64,000 nucleotides of DNA from Sulfobacillus thermosulfidooxidans. Its GTDB lineage: Bacteria; Bacillota; Sulfobacillia; Sulfobacillales; Sulfobacillaceae. Position numbers and translations under genes: made by a program. How positions within the stretch are numbered: position 1 is the stretch's first letter; the number at the start of each line of letters is the position of its first letter. This document shows, in pieces, positions 27,272 to 35,227 of the stretch. The stretch is from contig NZ_LGRO01000001.1 in NCBI RefSeq assembly GCF_001280565.1, forward strand, positions 1,984,001 to 2,048,000. Direction: 5' to 3'. The notes below the pieces were generated by a model. That model searched no databases. It was not told where the DNA came from and saw nothing but the letters and a program-made list of their open reading frames with translations.

Positions 27272-28318
27272 CTACAATAAATGCTCATGTTGTCCTTCTT
27301 TGAGGGCCTGCACAACTTGACGGACATCTTGGCTCCGATCGGGGGATAAGATTAGCACAGCATCTTTGGTAGCCACCACAAACAAATCCTTGACACCGAT
27401 AAACGACACAACGGGACCTTCTGAGATCGCTGTAACATTTTGGCTATCCACAAATATGGCGTGACCCTTGGCAGCATTTTGTTCATCGTTACGAGGAAGA
27501 TGCCTGGCCAATGCAGCAAAGGTTCCCACATCATCCCAACCAATATCAGCTGGCAATACATAAACATTTTTCACTTTTTCCATGATCCCGTGATCCACGG
27601 ACACTTGCGGAAGTTCAGGGAAAATGGTGTTGATCCGGTCCGGATGATGGATTAAGGCCATAATTCCTTCGTAAAGATCGGGGATTAACATCCTGATGGC
27701 TGCTAAATACTCTTCGGCTTTAAATGCAAACATTCCGGAATTCCAAAAGAAGCGACCCGACTCCACCATCACTTGCGCGTCTTCCAACGGCGGCTTCTCG
27801 ACAAATCGTTTCACATGCAAAATTCCATGTTCCACTTCACTGCCGTGTTCAATATAGCCATAACCGGTTTCCGCATGAGTCGGAATGATACCGAAGGTGT
27901 AAAATCCACCGCGAGTTTCCGCCGATCGCAACGCCAGATCCGCTAATTTCTGAAAGCGTTTCTGATATTTAATAAGATGGTCCGAAGGTAAAATCAATAT
28001 CACCGCAGCTGGGTCTTCTTGATAAATTGACGCAGCAGCCCAGGCAATTGATGGCGCGGTATTTCTTCCCACGGGCTCACCTAGGATATGGGAGGAAGGG
28101 ACATCGGGAAGATTGGTTTTAACCTTGTCGACATAATCTTGACCCGTCACGACCCATGTGTTTTCCGGTCCAATGAGCGAACGAACACGATCCCGCGTCG
28201 TACGAATCATGCTATGGTTCCCCATCAGCGTCAGAAATTGCTTTGGATGCATCATGCGGGATAAAGGCCAAAACCGTTCTCCGCGTCCTCCCGCTAAAAT
28301 TACCAACCATCGTGCCAT
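27272..28318 (-). CDS. Mannose-1-phosphate guanylyltransferase
   Basis: This 348-residue enzyme is expected to make GDP-mannose from GTP and mannose-1-phosphate. The GMP-type signature GGRGERFWPLSR is at residues 10-21 with the lysine in MHPKQFL. FVEKPP and WNSGMFAF are also diagnostic. It lacks the phosphomannose isomerase domain of long ManC proteins. ATG 28318 follows AGGAGTC about 9 nt upstream. It is transcribed away from phoU. The product would serve glycan or exopolysaccharide synthesis. Confidence 0.9.
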   Translation of the reverse strand: MARWLVILAGGRGERFWPLSRMMHPKQFLTLMGNHSMIRTTRDRVRSLIGPENTWVVTGQDYVDKVKTNLPDVPSSHILGEPVGRNTAPSIAWAAASIYQEDPAAVILILPSDHLIKYQKRFQKLADLALRSAETRGGFYTFGIIPTHAETGYGYIEHGSEVEHGILHVKRFVEKPPLEDAQVMVESGRFFWNSGMFAFKAEEYLAAIRMLIPDLYEGIMALIHHPDRINTIFPELPQVSVDHGIMEKVKNVYVLPADIGWDDVGTFAALARHLPRNDEQNAAKGHAIFVDSQNVTAISEGPVVSFIGVKDLFVVATKDAVLILSPDRSQDVRQVVQALKEGQHEHLL

Positions 28319-28576
28319 TGTCTTTGCGACTCCTTATTTTGTCCAGGCGGGGAAACCCGCCCATTTGTATAAGATAAAGCTCCAGGCGCTCCGAATGCTA
28401 TTAGTAAATGTAACATATTTCACGAATCCTTCGCGGGGTCCAAAACCCTGCCCGTGTTCAAATTGCGCAAACACACTCTTATGGCATAGCAGAGCCACCT
28501 ATATTTGGTCAACCAGAATCGAATACCTGTTGTACAGAGTATAATAGACTGAAAAACTTTTACAGGGGCGAGGCTT

Positions 28577-29269
28577 ATGTTTGTTAGCAGTTATGACCGT
28601 TCACTCGAAGACATTATTCGGCGCGTTAATCACCTGGCTGATGATGTCTATCAGATGTTAGGCCAAGCCCTTAACTCGCTCTACCAGCAAGATAAAGAGG
28701 CTGCTCAGCGGGTTCTTGACCATGATGACTATGTTGATGACGAAACCAACGCCATTGAAGAAGATTCCCTTCAATTAATTTCGTTGCAGCAACCTAGACA
28801 AAAAGATCTCCGAATCTTAGCCGCGTCCTTACGCATCGTACGCGATTTGGAACGGATTGCGGACTATTCTTGTGATATTGCTGAAGTTACCGAGATTCTC
28901 GCTCATAGTCCATACTTTAAACCCTTGATTGACATCCCTCGCCTTGGCACTATGACGTTAAATATGTTGAAATTAGCGGCGCAAGCGGTTAACAATCATG
29001 ACATTGCCTTAGCTCATGACGTCTACCGCCAAGATGATGCGGTCGATGCGTTATATATTCATTTACATGATGAATTGATGGAAGCCATGCGCCAACATCG
29101 AGATGTCGTGGAACAAGCCAGTTATCTCTCATTGGTTGCCCGCTACTTGGAACGCATTGCGGACCACGCGGTTAATATTGCAGAAATGACAGTATTTGTA
29201 GAAAATGGAGATCGTCGTCCTTTTCGGCGCTCACCCTTTCCTTCAGGTCATTCTGAAGAACATGATTAA
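28577..29269 (+). CDS. phoU: PhoU-type phosphate regulator
   Basis: This 230-residue helical protein has two tandem three-helix PhoU domains. Each contains the metal-cluster motif: E-N-x-x-x-E appears as DDETNAIEED near residue 55, and LERIADYSCDIAE / LERIADHAVNIAE near 93 and 190. PhoU dampens phosphate uptake and signalling through PstSCAB-PhoR. No pst genes lie here; instead a Na/Pi cotransporter with its own PhoU-like tail begins 15 nt downstream, suggesting that this PhoU acts on that transporter. A TATAAT word lies at 28540-28545, with no clear -35. Confidence 0.9.
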   Translation: MFVSSYDRSLEDIIRRVNHLADDVYQMLGQALNSLYQQDKEAAQRVLDHDDYVDDETNAIEEDSLQLISLQQPRQKDLRILAASLRIVRDLERIADYSCDIAEVTEILAHSPYFKPLIDIPRLGTMTLNMLKLAAQAVNNHDIALAHDVYRQDDAVDALYIHLHDELMEAMRQHRDVVEQASYLSLVARYLERIADHAVNIAEMTVFVENGDRRPFRRSPFPSGHSEEHD

Positions 29270-29284
29270 TTAAGGAGAACTCTC

Positions 29285-30883
29285 ATGACCCAAAGCTGGC
29301 TAGCATTATTAGGAGGGATGGCACTTTTTACATTCGGACTATCCCAAACCAGCGAGAGTCTAAGACGGTTAACCGCGGGCTGGCTGAAATCCTTGTTGCT
29401 TGTTATGACCAAAAATCCGTTGGGTTCGGTGATTCTTGGCATTACCACGACCATGCTAGCAGGGTCTTCCAGCGCCATTACGGTTATGGTCGTCAGCTTT
29501 GTCAGTGCGGGCCTGTTAGAATTGAGACAAGCTTTGGAAGTGATATTGGGTGCCGCCATCGGCACTACCCTAACCGTCCAGTTAATCTCTTTTGATTTTA
29601 TTCGCTATGCACCAATTTTAGTCTTTTTAGGCGTTGTCATACTGATCATTCAGCGGGGCAAAGATAATGCATCATTGGGCTCGTTGACGCTCGGTTTTGG
29701 CCTCATCTTTTATGGCATGATGGTCATGATCGGTGCTGTCCATAATTTATCCACTGAAGTCGGTGTGCGCAGCGCACTTAAAGTGTTAAATCACCATGCC
29801 CTTCTTACGTACTTATTGGTTCTTCTCTTCACAGCCGTTATTCAAAATTCTGCCACGGTCATCGCCTTGGCGATCACATTCCGTCTTCATGGGCTGATTT
29901 CTTTGCCGACTGGCCTCGTTATCGTCTTTGCAGCCAATGTCGGATCAACTGCAGCTGCCATGTATAGCGCATGGCTCGGGGGATCCCGCAGTGCCAAGCG
30001 TACCGCCACCGCCTACTTTCTCATGAAATTTTCGCTGTCACTTTTAGCCCTGGCATCTCTAGGTCCATTTGAGCACGTATTATTATCGGTTGAAACCGCA
30101 CCGGGACGAGTATTGGCGGATGCCCATACGCTCTTTAATATTCTTTTAGCGGTTCTCTTCCTTCCATTTTTAGGCCCCATTGCTCGCCTTATGCAGCGCT
30201 GGCTGCCAGACATTCGTCCTAAGCCGATCAGTCCCTTATTGGACATGGATTTATTAGATGATCCTCATGTGGCCCTCACCCGGGCGGCACAAGAAATTGC
30301 GCGAATGGCTCGTATCATTCAAAATCAAATCTTCGACAATTTACCCGCCTATCTCGAAATGCCCAGGGAAAGCATTTCCCGCAGCATGCGCCAAGCCGAA
30401 TCGGATGTCGATCTTTTACACCATGCGATTACTCATTATTTGTTCCAATTAGGACAAGTCAGCCATTTGACAGATGCCGAATTAACTAGTCAAGTCCGCT
30501 TATTATACTTGGCTAATCATTTGGAACATCTATCCGATACAGCCATTAAAGTCATGAATACTCGCGATAAATTAGTCCGCCGCAATTTCAGTTGGCCTCC
30601 GGCATTGTGGACTGATACCTTAGCCTTATTAACCCGGCTGGATGAACAATATCACCGCTTAGCCGACGCCATTTCATTAGACGATGATGAGCAAGCACTC
30701 TCGTTAGTTCAGGAAAATCCTGAACTCCTGCGACAAGAAGCTAAAATTCGGCTAAATATTCTTACCCATGTAGAGGAATCCCAACTGCGCTTTACCTCAA
30801 CATTGCTTGAACTCTCAGATGACCTCTCCTTATTGACCAACCGCATTGCGGCCGTGAGTCGCGCCTTATTGGGTATCATTTGA
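29285..30883 (+). CDS. Na/Pi cotransporter family protein with C-terminal PhoU-like domain
   Basis: This 532-residue protein has two PF02690-type repeats of membrane helices, each with the Q/S-rich motif: TMLAGSSSAITVM near residue 58 and VIQNSATVIALA near 188. About eight to ten helices fill residues 1-310. Residues about 335-532 form a helical PhoU-like domain. It probably takes up phosphate with sodium or protons. AAGGAG precedes the ATG by 8 nt, 15 nt after phoU, so the two form an operon. A hairpin at 30928-30961 follows. Confidence 0.9.
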   Translation: MTQSWLALLGGMALFTFGLSQTSESLRRLTAGWLKSLLLVMTKNPLGSVILGITTTMLAGSSSAITVMVVSFVSAGLLELRQALEVILGAAIGTTLTVQLISFDFIRYAPILVFLGVVILIIQRGKDNASLGSLTLGFGLIFYGMMVMIGAVHNLSTEVGVRSALKVLNHHALLTYLLVLLFTAVIQNSATVIALAITFRLHGLISLPTGLVIVFAANVGSTAAAMYSAWLGGSRSAKRTATAYFLMKFSLSLLALASLGPFEHVLLSVETAPGRVLADAHTLFNILLAVLFLPFLGPIARLMQRWLPDIRPKPISPLLDMDLLDDPHVALTRAAQEIARMARIIQNQIFDNLPAYLEMPRESISRSMRQAESDVDLLHHAITHYLFQLGQVSHLTDAELTSQVRLLYLANHLEHLSDTAIKVMNTRDKLVRRNFSWPPALWTDTLALLTRLDEQYHRLADAISLDDDEQALSLVQENPELLRQEAKIRLNILTHVEESQLRFTSTLLELSDDLSLLTNRIAAVSRALLGII

Positions 30884-30927
30884 CATCTGATATCCACTTT
30901 TACGCATCAGCAGTAATCAAAAAATCG

Positions 30928-30961
30928 ATGCCGCTGTCCAAATATACAGGTTCAGCGGCAT
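30928..30961. terminator. Bidirectional terminator
   Basis: A perfect 9-bp stem (ATGCCGCTG and CAGCGGCAT) with a 16-nt loop lies between the convergent cotransporter and small membrane genes. On the minus strand it is followed by CGATTTTTTG; on the plus strand by a weaker GGTTCTTAT tail. Confidence 0.7.
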
Positions 30962-30966
30962 GGTTC

Positions 30967-31308
30967 TTATAGAGTTCGCGCATGATTCTTAAAAATCGTC
31001 CACTTCACCGGAGAATGGTGAGGAAATCCATGACGTCGCGGAACTCTTTTATGGCGCGAAACCGCCTTACGCATTATGGGCCAAAACGCTACAGACCGCA
31101 AAACACACAATGGACCTTGTGTCCGGTAGGTGGCATGAAGCAATGTCCGGTCTCGCCACATTTCCACGGCAGTCCATAGACGTTCGATCGTCACAACACC
31201 CCATGCAAGCCCAATAATCCCCACCATTAATAGACCCGCAATAAGAATGCCATGAAATATTTGTGTGGTTGAAGGATGAAGAGGCTGTACCATCGCTGTC
31301 ATATCCAT
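30967..31308 (-). CDS. Small single-span membrane protein, unknown
   Basis: This 113-residue protein has one transmembrane helix (FHGILIAGLLMVGIIGLAWG, about residues 18-38) followed by a basic, mostly polar region. I recognise no family. ATG 31308 is preceded by AAAGGA at 5 nt; GTG at 31311 is adjacent. It is divergent from the SQR gene, with about 240 nt between, and ends at a terminator, so it looks like a single-gene transcript. It could be a membrane partner of the sulfide module, but only location supports that. Confidence 0.55.
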   Translation of the reverse strand: MDMTAMVQPLHPSTTQIFHGILIAGLLMVGIIGLAWGVVTIERLWTAVEMWRDRTLLHATYRTQGPLCVLRSVAFWPIMRKAVSRHKRVPRRHGFPHHSPVKWTIFKNHARTL

Positions 31309-31471
31309 CACATTCCTTTCTCAATGTTAGTTTAGGATTCTGAGCTATCCAGGTCTATGTCCGATCGACCATTCTTGATGGACCATTTAGACACATTATC
31401 ATGACAAATGTCGTATGCCGGGTTATTTTCATTCCTTCTTTCGAACTATCCCGATCACGACCATATGGGCC

Positions 31472-31501
31472 ATGACCATCCATTTACATTAATCGTATAA
31501 T
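31472..31501 (+). promoter_or_regulatory. Probable promoter of SQR1
   Basis: TATAAT at 31496-31501 is preceded by ATGACC at 31472-31477 with an 18-nt spacer, a recognisable sigma-A type promoter. Palindromic sites begin 3 nt after the -10. Confidence 0.55.
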
Positions 31502-31504
31502 GAG

Positions 31505-31535
31505 TGCAATTGCAAATAAATTGCATTAATGCAAT
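31505..31535. promoter_or_regulatory. Tandem TTGCA palindromes: candidate operator of SQR1
   Basis: TGCAATTGCA (31505-31514) and ATTGCATTAATGCAAT (31520-31535) are both perfect palindromes built on TTGCA. They sit between the -10 box and the ribosome site of the SQR gene, where a repressor would block transcription. The bound regulator is not known. Confidence 0.6.
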
Positions 31536-31549
31536 GGGAGGAAACTATT

Positions 31550-32701
31550 ATGGCGCACATTGTGATTGCAGGGAGTGGGTTTGGAGGTCTGACAGCCGCC
31601 TTAAAACTTAAAAAGCACCTCGATCTGTCGCGGCATCACATTACTGTTATTGATCAAAGCTCCCGGTTTGTGTACCGCCCCTCATTAGTCAACGTAGCTT
31701 TTGGAAAAGCCACGCCGGAATCGATTACATTTGACTTGCCAGCGGTTTATCACAGATCAGGTATTCAATTTATTCAGGCATCCATATTATCGATAGACGG
31801 CGACCAAAAAACCGTTGAAACCAGCAAAGGACCGGTGTCTTACGATAAACTGATTGTCGCTCTAGGCGAAAAATTGGCTTATGATGACATACCGGGTTTA
31901 AAGGACCATGGGTATAATGTGTGCACGTTGGAATCTGCCTTGGCCCTAAAACAAGCCTTATCAGCCTATCAGGGAGGGCCTGTGGTCGTAGGATGGGCTC
32001 AAAATGTCCAAACGGGCGGTCCAGCATTTGAGGTAGCCTTGGAGTTATCGCACTATATGACCCATCACCATCTAACCGGAACCATCCAATTTATCGATCC
32101 CCTGCCCAAACTGTGGGCACCCGCTGGACCTAAGGCTAGTGCATTCCTGGAAAGAGTCTTTGCCGCCCATCATATTCAGCGCCATGGGCCAGTTCAAGTG
32201 CGCGAAGTACAAAAAGACCGTGTTATTTTATCGAACGGAGAAGAATTGCCCTCTGTCCTCACCATTGTCACCCCACCATTCCGGGGCGAAGAGGCCCAAC
32301 AAGCGTTAGTCTCGGACAACGCTCGGGGCTGGCTGGAAACGGGAAAAGACATGCAATCTATTCATTATCCCGATATCTACGTAGCCGGGAGTGCCGTTGC
32401 ATTTGAAGGGCCGAAACAAGGGCATACTGCGATGTTGCAAGCAGAAGTGGCAGCATATAATCTCGTGCAGGATTTAGAAAATGCCACGCCAAAGCACCGG
32501 GAATATGATCACGAAATGAGCTGCGTCCTGGACCTCGGAGATGGGCAGGGATTATTCGTGCGCCAATCTCTATGGTCTAAAGAACACCAAGTTGTTCGCG
32601 TGGGCCGCGAATGGCCACTGGCTAAGAAAGCTCTCGCTTTTGCTTTTGTCCGTACCCCGGTATTCAAAAAATGGGCCCTATCCATTCCTCAACCTAAATG
32701 A
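31550..32701 (+). CDS. Sulfide:quinone oxidoreductase-like flavoprotein (SQR1)
   Basis: This 383-residue FAD protein has an N-terminal dinucleotide-binding fold (IAGSGFGGLTAAL, residues 6-18) and a second strand motif GPVSYDKLIVALG. Only two cysteines are present, Cys125 (NVCTLES) and Cys325 (MSCVLD), spaced as the active-site pair of SQR. This favours SQR over NDH-2, which needs none. It would oxidise sulfide to sulfur or polysulfide and pass electrons to quinone at the membrane. The C-terminal stretch, rich in aromatic and basic residues, may anchor it. ATG 31550 has GGGAGG about 7 nt upstream. It has its own promoter and palindromic operator. Confidence 0.82.
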   Translation: MAHIVIAGSGFGGLTAALKLKKHLDLSRHHITVIDQSSRFVYRPSLVNVAFGKATPESITFDLPAVYHRSGIQFIQASILSIDGDQKTVETSKGPVSYDKLIVALGEKLAYDDIPGLKDHGYNVCTLESALALKQALSAYQGGPVVVGWAQNVQTGGPAFEVALELSHYMTHHHLTGTIQFIDPLPKLWAPAGPKASAFLERVFAAHHIQRHGPVQVREVQKDRVILSNGEELPSVLTIVTPPFRGEEAQQALVSDNARGWLETGKDMQSIHYPDIYVAGSAVAFEGPKQGHTAMLQAEVAAYNLVQDLENATPKHREYDHEMSCVLDLGDGQGLFVRQSLWSKEHQVVRVGREWPLAKKALAFAFVRTPVFKKWALSIPQPK

Positions 32702-32707
32702 CCCGAT

Positions 32708-32744
32708 GTGGGCCATAAAGGGTTTCCTTTCCTTTATGGCTCAC
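32708..32744. terminator. Terminator between SQR1 and the convergent membrane gene
   Basis: A 14-bp stem with a single mismatch (GTGGGCCATAAAGG and CCTTTATGGCTCAC) and a 9-nt loop fills the gap between the convergent genes. T-rich tails are short, so termination could be bidirectional but weak. Confidence 0.6.
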
Positions 32745-32749
32745 AGTTA

Positions 32750-33145
32750 TTAAAATCCAAAAAAACCTGTCGTCAATCCCCGGCCATACATCGCCATTAA
32801 AAACAAATTTAGGCCAAAATATACCCACACTTCATGAAATCGTCCATAATCTTCGGCCAAGACTTGACGGAGCTGACGTCCTTTTCCCACTCCCCTTTGT
32901 GCCATCACCGTCAACAAAGCCATCGCCCCGTAGAGCAAATGCCATTCGACCTTAGGGCGCCCTCCCATGAGATATAGGGTCGTACCAAATACGCCCAATA
33001 GGACGGTATTAATCTGCACATAAGTTTGATATCTCCAAAAGTAGTCCGGTAATTCCCGTTGATGACGCCAGCGGTAAGCATCAATGGATAAAGCAAGGGC
33101 TCCTAAAAATCCTCCCAATGCCGTCGCGATATGCGCAATTAACAC
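32750..33145 (-). CDS. Four-helix membrane protein in the sulfide module, unknown
   Basis: This 131-residue protein has four hydrophobic segments (about residues 3-22, 44-63, 68-86 and 108-125). Histidines near helices one and three (LIAHIA, WHLLYG) could be heme ligands, but there is no recognised cytochrome b motif. The start is uncertain: GTG 33145 has no nearby ribosome site, and the only strong site (AAAGGAG) lies 30 nt upstream. In-frame ATT codons lie between, so an unusual start is possible. The gene sits between the two SQR genes and may be a quinone-linked or heme partner. Confidence 0.6.
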   Translation of the reverse strand: MLIAHIATALGGFLGALALSIDAYRWRHQRELPDYFWRYQTYVQINTVLLGVFGTTLYLMGGRPKVEWHLLYGAMALLTVMAQRGVGKGRQLRQVLAEDYGRFHEVWVYFGLNLFLMAMYGRGLTTGFFGF

Positions 33146-33332
33146 AATATGATAAATAATGCCCGTTTTTTTCGTCTCCTTTCGGATGATTCTGGTGCTT
33201 TTCTTTCATCATACGTCCAGATCGTGTTTGACGTAAGTTGTTGGCATCTAATCCAGAAATTGTTGGTGTCAATTTATTTGAAAAGGAGATGATAATCCCT
33301 AGCATGCAATTGTACAAAGGAGGTGGGCCGTC

Positions 33333-34508
33333 ATGGCAAAACCACACGTTTTGGTACTAGGTTCAAATTTCGCAGGTCTCGGTGCTGCTCAAAAAGTCCG
33401 GGAAATGGCGGGTGATGCCGTAAACATCACCGTTATTGATCGCAAAACGTACCTGTTGTTTGTCCCCAATATTCCTATGGAAGTATTTGAAAATCGTAAT
33501 CCTCTTTATTCCATGCATATGCCTCTGATACCTGCCATGAAAGAAGATCATATGGATTTCATTCAGGGAGATGTACAAGGCATCGATGTGGAAACGCAAA
33601 CCGTGGAATTTCTACCCGTCGAAAGGCTCGGAGCGGCTGTCGATCGCATTCACTATGATTACCTGGTTATCGCGGTCGGTGCCCGCTTAGCCTATGACAA
33701 AATTGAAGGATTTCGGGAATATGGCCACACCGTCAGCGATACCTATTACGGCAATCGATTGCGGCATTACCTTTATCATGAATATAAAGGAGGACCCGTC
33801 GCCATCGGTTCCGCTCGCTTTCACCAGGGAACGAAGACCCGCGATTTAGTTCCCACTGCTGAAGCAGCCTGTGAAGGTCCTCCAGTAGAAGTCATGTTAA
33901 CCATGGGAAACTGGCTGCAGTCCCGTAACTTAGGGGGACCAGACAAAGTTACGGTATTTACCCCGGCCGAGTGGATCGCCGAGGACGCGGGGCAAGGGAT
34001 TGTCCATGCTCTCTTGGCCAAAGCAGGCACAATGGGTTTTCATTACCGGAACAATACCCACGATATTACCCGGATTACCAAAGACGGGATTGAATTCGCC
34101 AATGGCCCCAGTTTAGATGCGGAATTGAAAATTATCTTCCCTGACTGGGTCCCCCATGCTTTCATGAAGAATTTGCCCATTTCCGACGACGTTGGATTTG
34201 TTATTACCGATATGACCATGCGCAATCCCAAATATCCTAATGTGTTTGCGTGTGGGGATGCGGCTGCAGTAACAGTACCCAAATTGGGGATTTTGGCCCA
34301 CATGGGAGCAGAAGTTGCAGCCCGCCAAATTGCCAAAGATGTGGGTCTGATGAATAAAGAATTGGCCGATCAACCAATGAAGCCTATTGTTGACTGTATT
34401 GGGGACATGGGCAATAACCAAGCTTTCTATATTAGTTCCAATACATGGTATGGCGGCAACCGCGAAGTCTTTCGGATGGGGCATGTGCCCTATTTGCTCA
34501 AAGTGTAG
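33333..34508 (+). CDS. Sulfide:quinone oxidoreductase (SQR2), ended by an internal amber codon
   Basis: This 391-residue FAD protein has LVLGSNFAGLGAA at residues 7-19, a quinone/FAD motif with ACGDAA near 307, and cysteines at 180, 307 and 355. The 180/355 pair matches the catalytic pair of known SQRs (178 and 350 in the archaeal enzyme, by general knowledge). ATG 33333 follows AAAGGAGG. The frame ends at TAG 34506-34508, yet the same frame continues for 30 more codons that look like the normal SQR C-terminus (see the next feature). The catalytic core is complete; the missing part is the membrane-associating tail. A DUF1641 gene follows directly, which is the usual partner of this SQR type. 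Confidence 0.88.
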   Translation: MAKPHVLVLGSNFAGLGAAQKVREMAGDAVNITVIDRKTYLLFVPNIPMEVFENRNPLYSMHMPLIPAMKEDHMDFIQGDVQGIDVETQTVEFLPVERLGAAVDRIHYDYLVIAVGARLAYDKIEGFREYGHTVSDTYYGNRLRHYLYHEYKGGPVAIGSARFHQGTKTRDLVPTAEAACEGPPVEVMLTMGNWLQSRNLGGPDKVTVFTPAEWIAEDAGQGIVHALLAKAGTMGFHYRNNTHDITRITKDGIEFANGPSLDAELKIIFPDWVPHAFMKNLPISDDVGFVITDMTMRNPKYPNVFACGDAAAVTVPKLGILAHMGAEVAARQIAKDVGLMNKELADQPMKPIVDCIGDMGNNQAFYISSNTWYGGNREVFRMGHVPYLLKV

Positions 34509-34601
34509 TATAAAGAGATGTTTTTCCGCACCAAAGGCAAAGTACCGGATTGGGGCATCCCCGTAGCAGACTTTCTGACGGAAATGCTGACAAAGGGGTG
34601 A
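34509..34601 (+). pseudogene. In-frame C-terminal continuation of SQR2 after TAG
   Basis: Thirty codons in the same frame as SQR2 directly follow its TAG and end at TGA 34599-34601. They begin YKEMFFRTKGKVPDWG and continue IPVADFLTEMLTKG. The pattern of an amphipathic aromatic helix followed by a PxWG turn resembles SQR C-termini. The stretch was therefore translated until a recent single-base change to TAG, or it still is by read-through. The TGA overlaps an ATG of the DUF1641 frame. Confidence 0.7.
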
Positions 34602-34606
34602 TGGGA

Positions 34607-35131
34607 ATGCCACAGACAGAATTACAGCGTCCACAGTCCGTGTTAACGGAAGCCCAATGGCAAGGCCTAGCACAGTTAGGCGATTTGGTAACGGTCCTGA
34701 CCAAATTATTGGAAGGACCCATGGGGAGTGTCATCACGGGCTACGCAGCTGAAGCCTCGAGTTTTTTCCCCGCTGAGGCTCTTCCCACTCTTAAGGAGTT
34801 ATTAGAATTATTGGCCGAAATGCGTGCACAAGGCGTCTTTACCCAATTAGCCACGGTCGTCGGTCTCGCTTCCGAAACCCTAACCCGGGAAAATTTGAAC
34901 GCCTTTTTTCAAACCATCTTGGATATGGCGGGGGAAGCTTCCTTCGCGGAAGTTCTCCGCAATACTTTTCAAGAGGCGGTCAAAGAATCGGCACAAGACA
35001 TGCAACATTTAGGCGGGTTAGCAGGCCTTATGCGCGTTATGAAGGACAAAGATGTCCAGGCTGGATTACGCGTGATGGGAATTATGGCAGGAAAAATGGT
35101 CCCCCTACTCCGGTCCCGGGCATCAACTTAG
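34607..35131 (+). CDS. DUF1641 family protein (SQR-associated)
   Basis: This 174-residue, mostly helical protein has long hydrophobic amphipathic stretches. It matches DUF1641, a family typically encoded beside SQR-type oxidoreductases. ATG 34607 has AAAGGGG at 8 nt; another ATG at 34601 overlaps the extended SQR2 stop. The function is unknown, and a role as an assembly or membrane-docking partner is inference. It ends before a strong intrinsic terminator, so SQR2 and this gene form a two-gene operon. Confidence 0.8.
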   Translation: MPQTELQRPQSVLTEAQWQGLAQLGDLVTVLTKLLEGPMGSVITGYAAEASSFFPAEALPTLKELLELLAEMRAQGVFTQLATVVGLASETLTRENLNAFFQTILDMAGEASFAEVLRNTFQEAVKESAQDMQHLGGLAGLMRVMKDKDVQAGLRVMGIMAGKMVPLLRSRAST

Positions 35132-35166
35132 CCTCGTTAACCCGAAGCTAAGACTCCTCACAAGTC

Positions 35167-35198
35167 AAAGAAGGGCAGCACTGCTGCCCTTCTTTTTT
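35167..35198 (+). terminator. Intrinsic terminator of the SQR2 operon
   Basis: A 14-bp perfect stem (AAAGAAGGGCAGCA and TGCTGCCCTTCTTT) around a single base is followed by further T residues. It lies 35 nt past the DUF1641 stop and also faces the convergent lysC gene. Confidence 0.85.
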
Positions 35199-35227
35199 AA
35201 GAATTCGCATCACAAATTTTTGACCCC

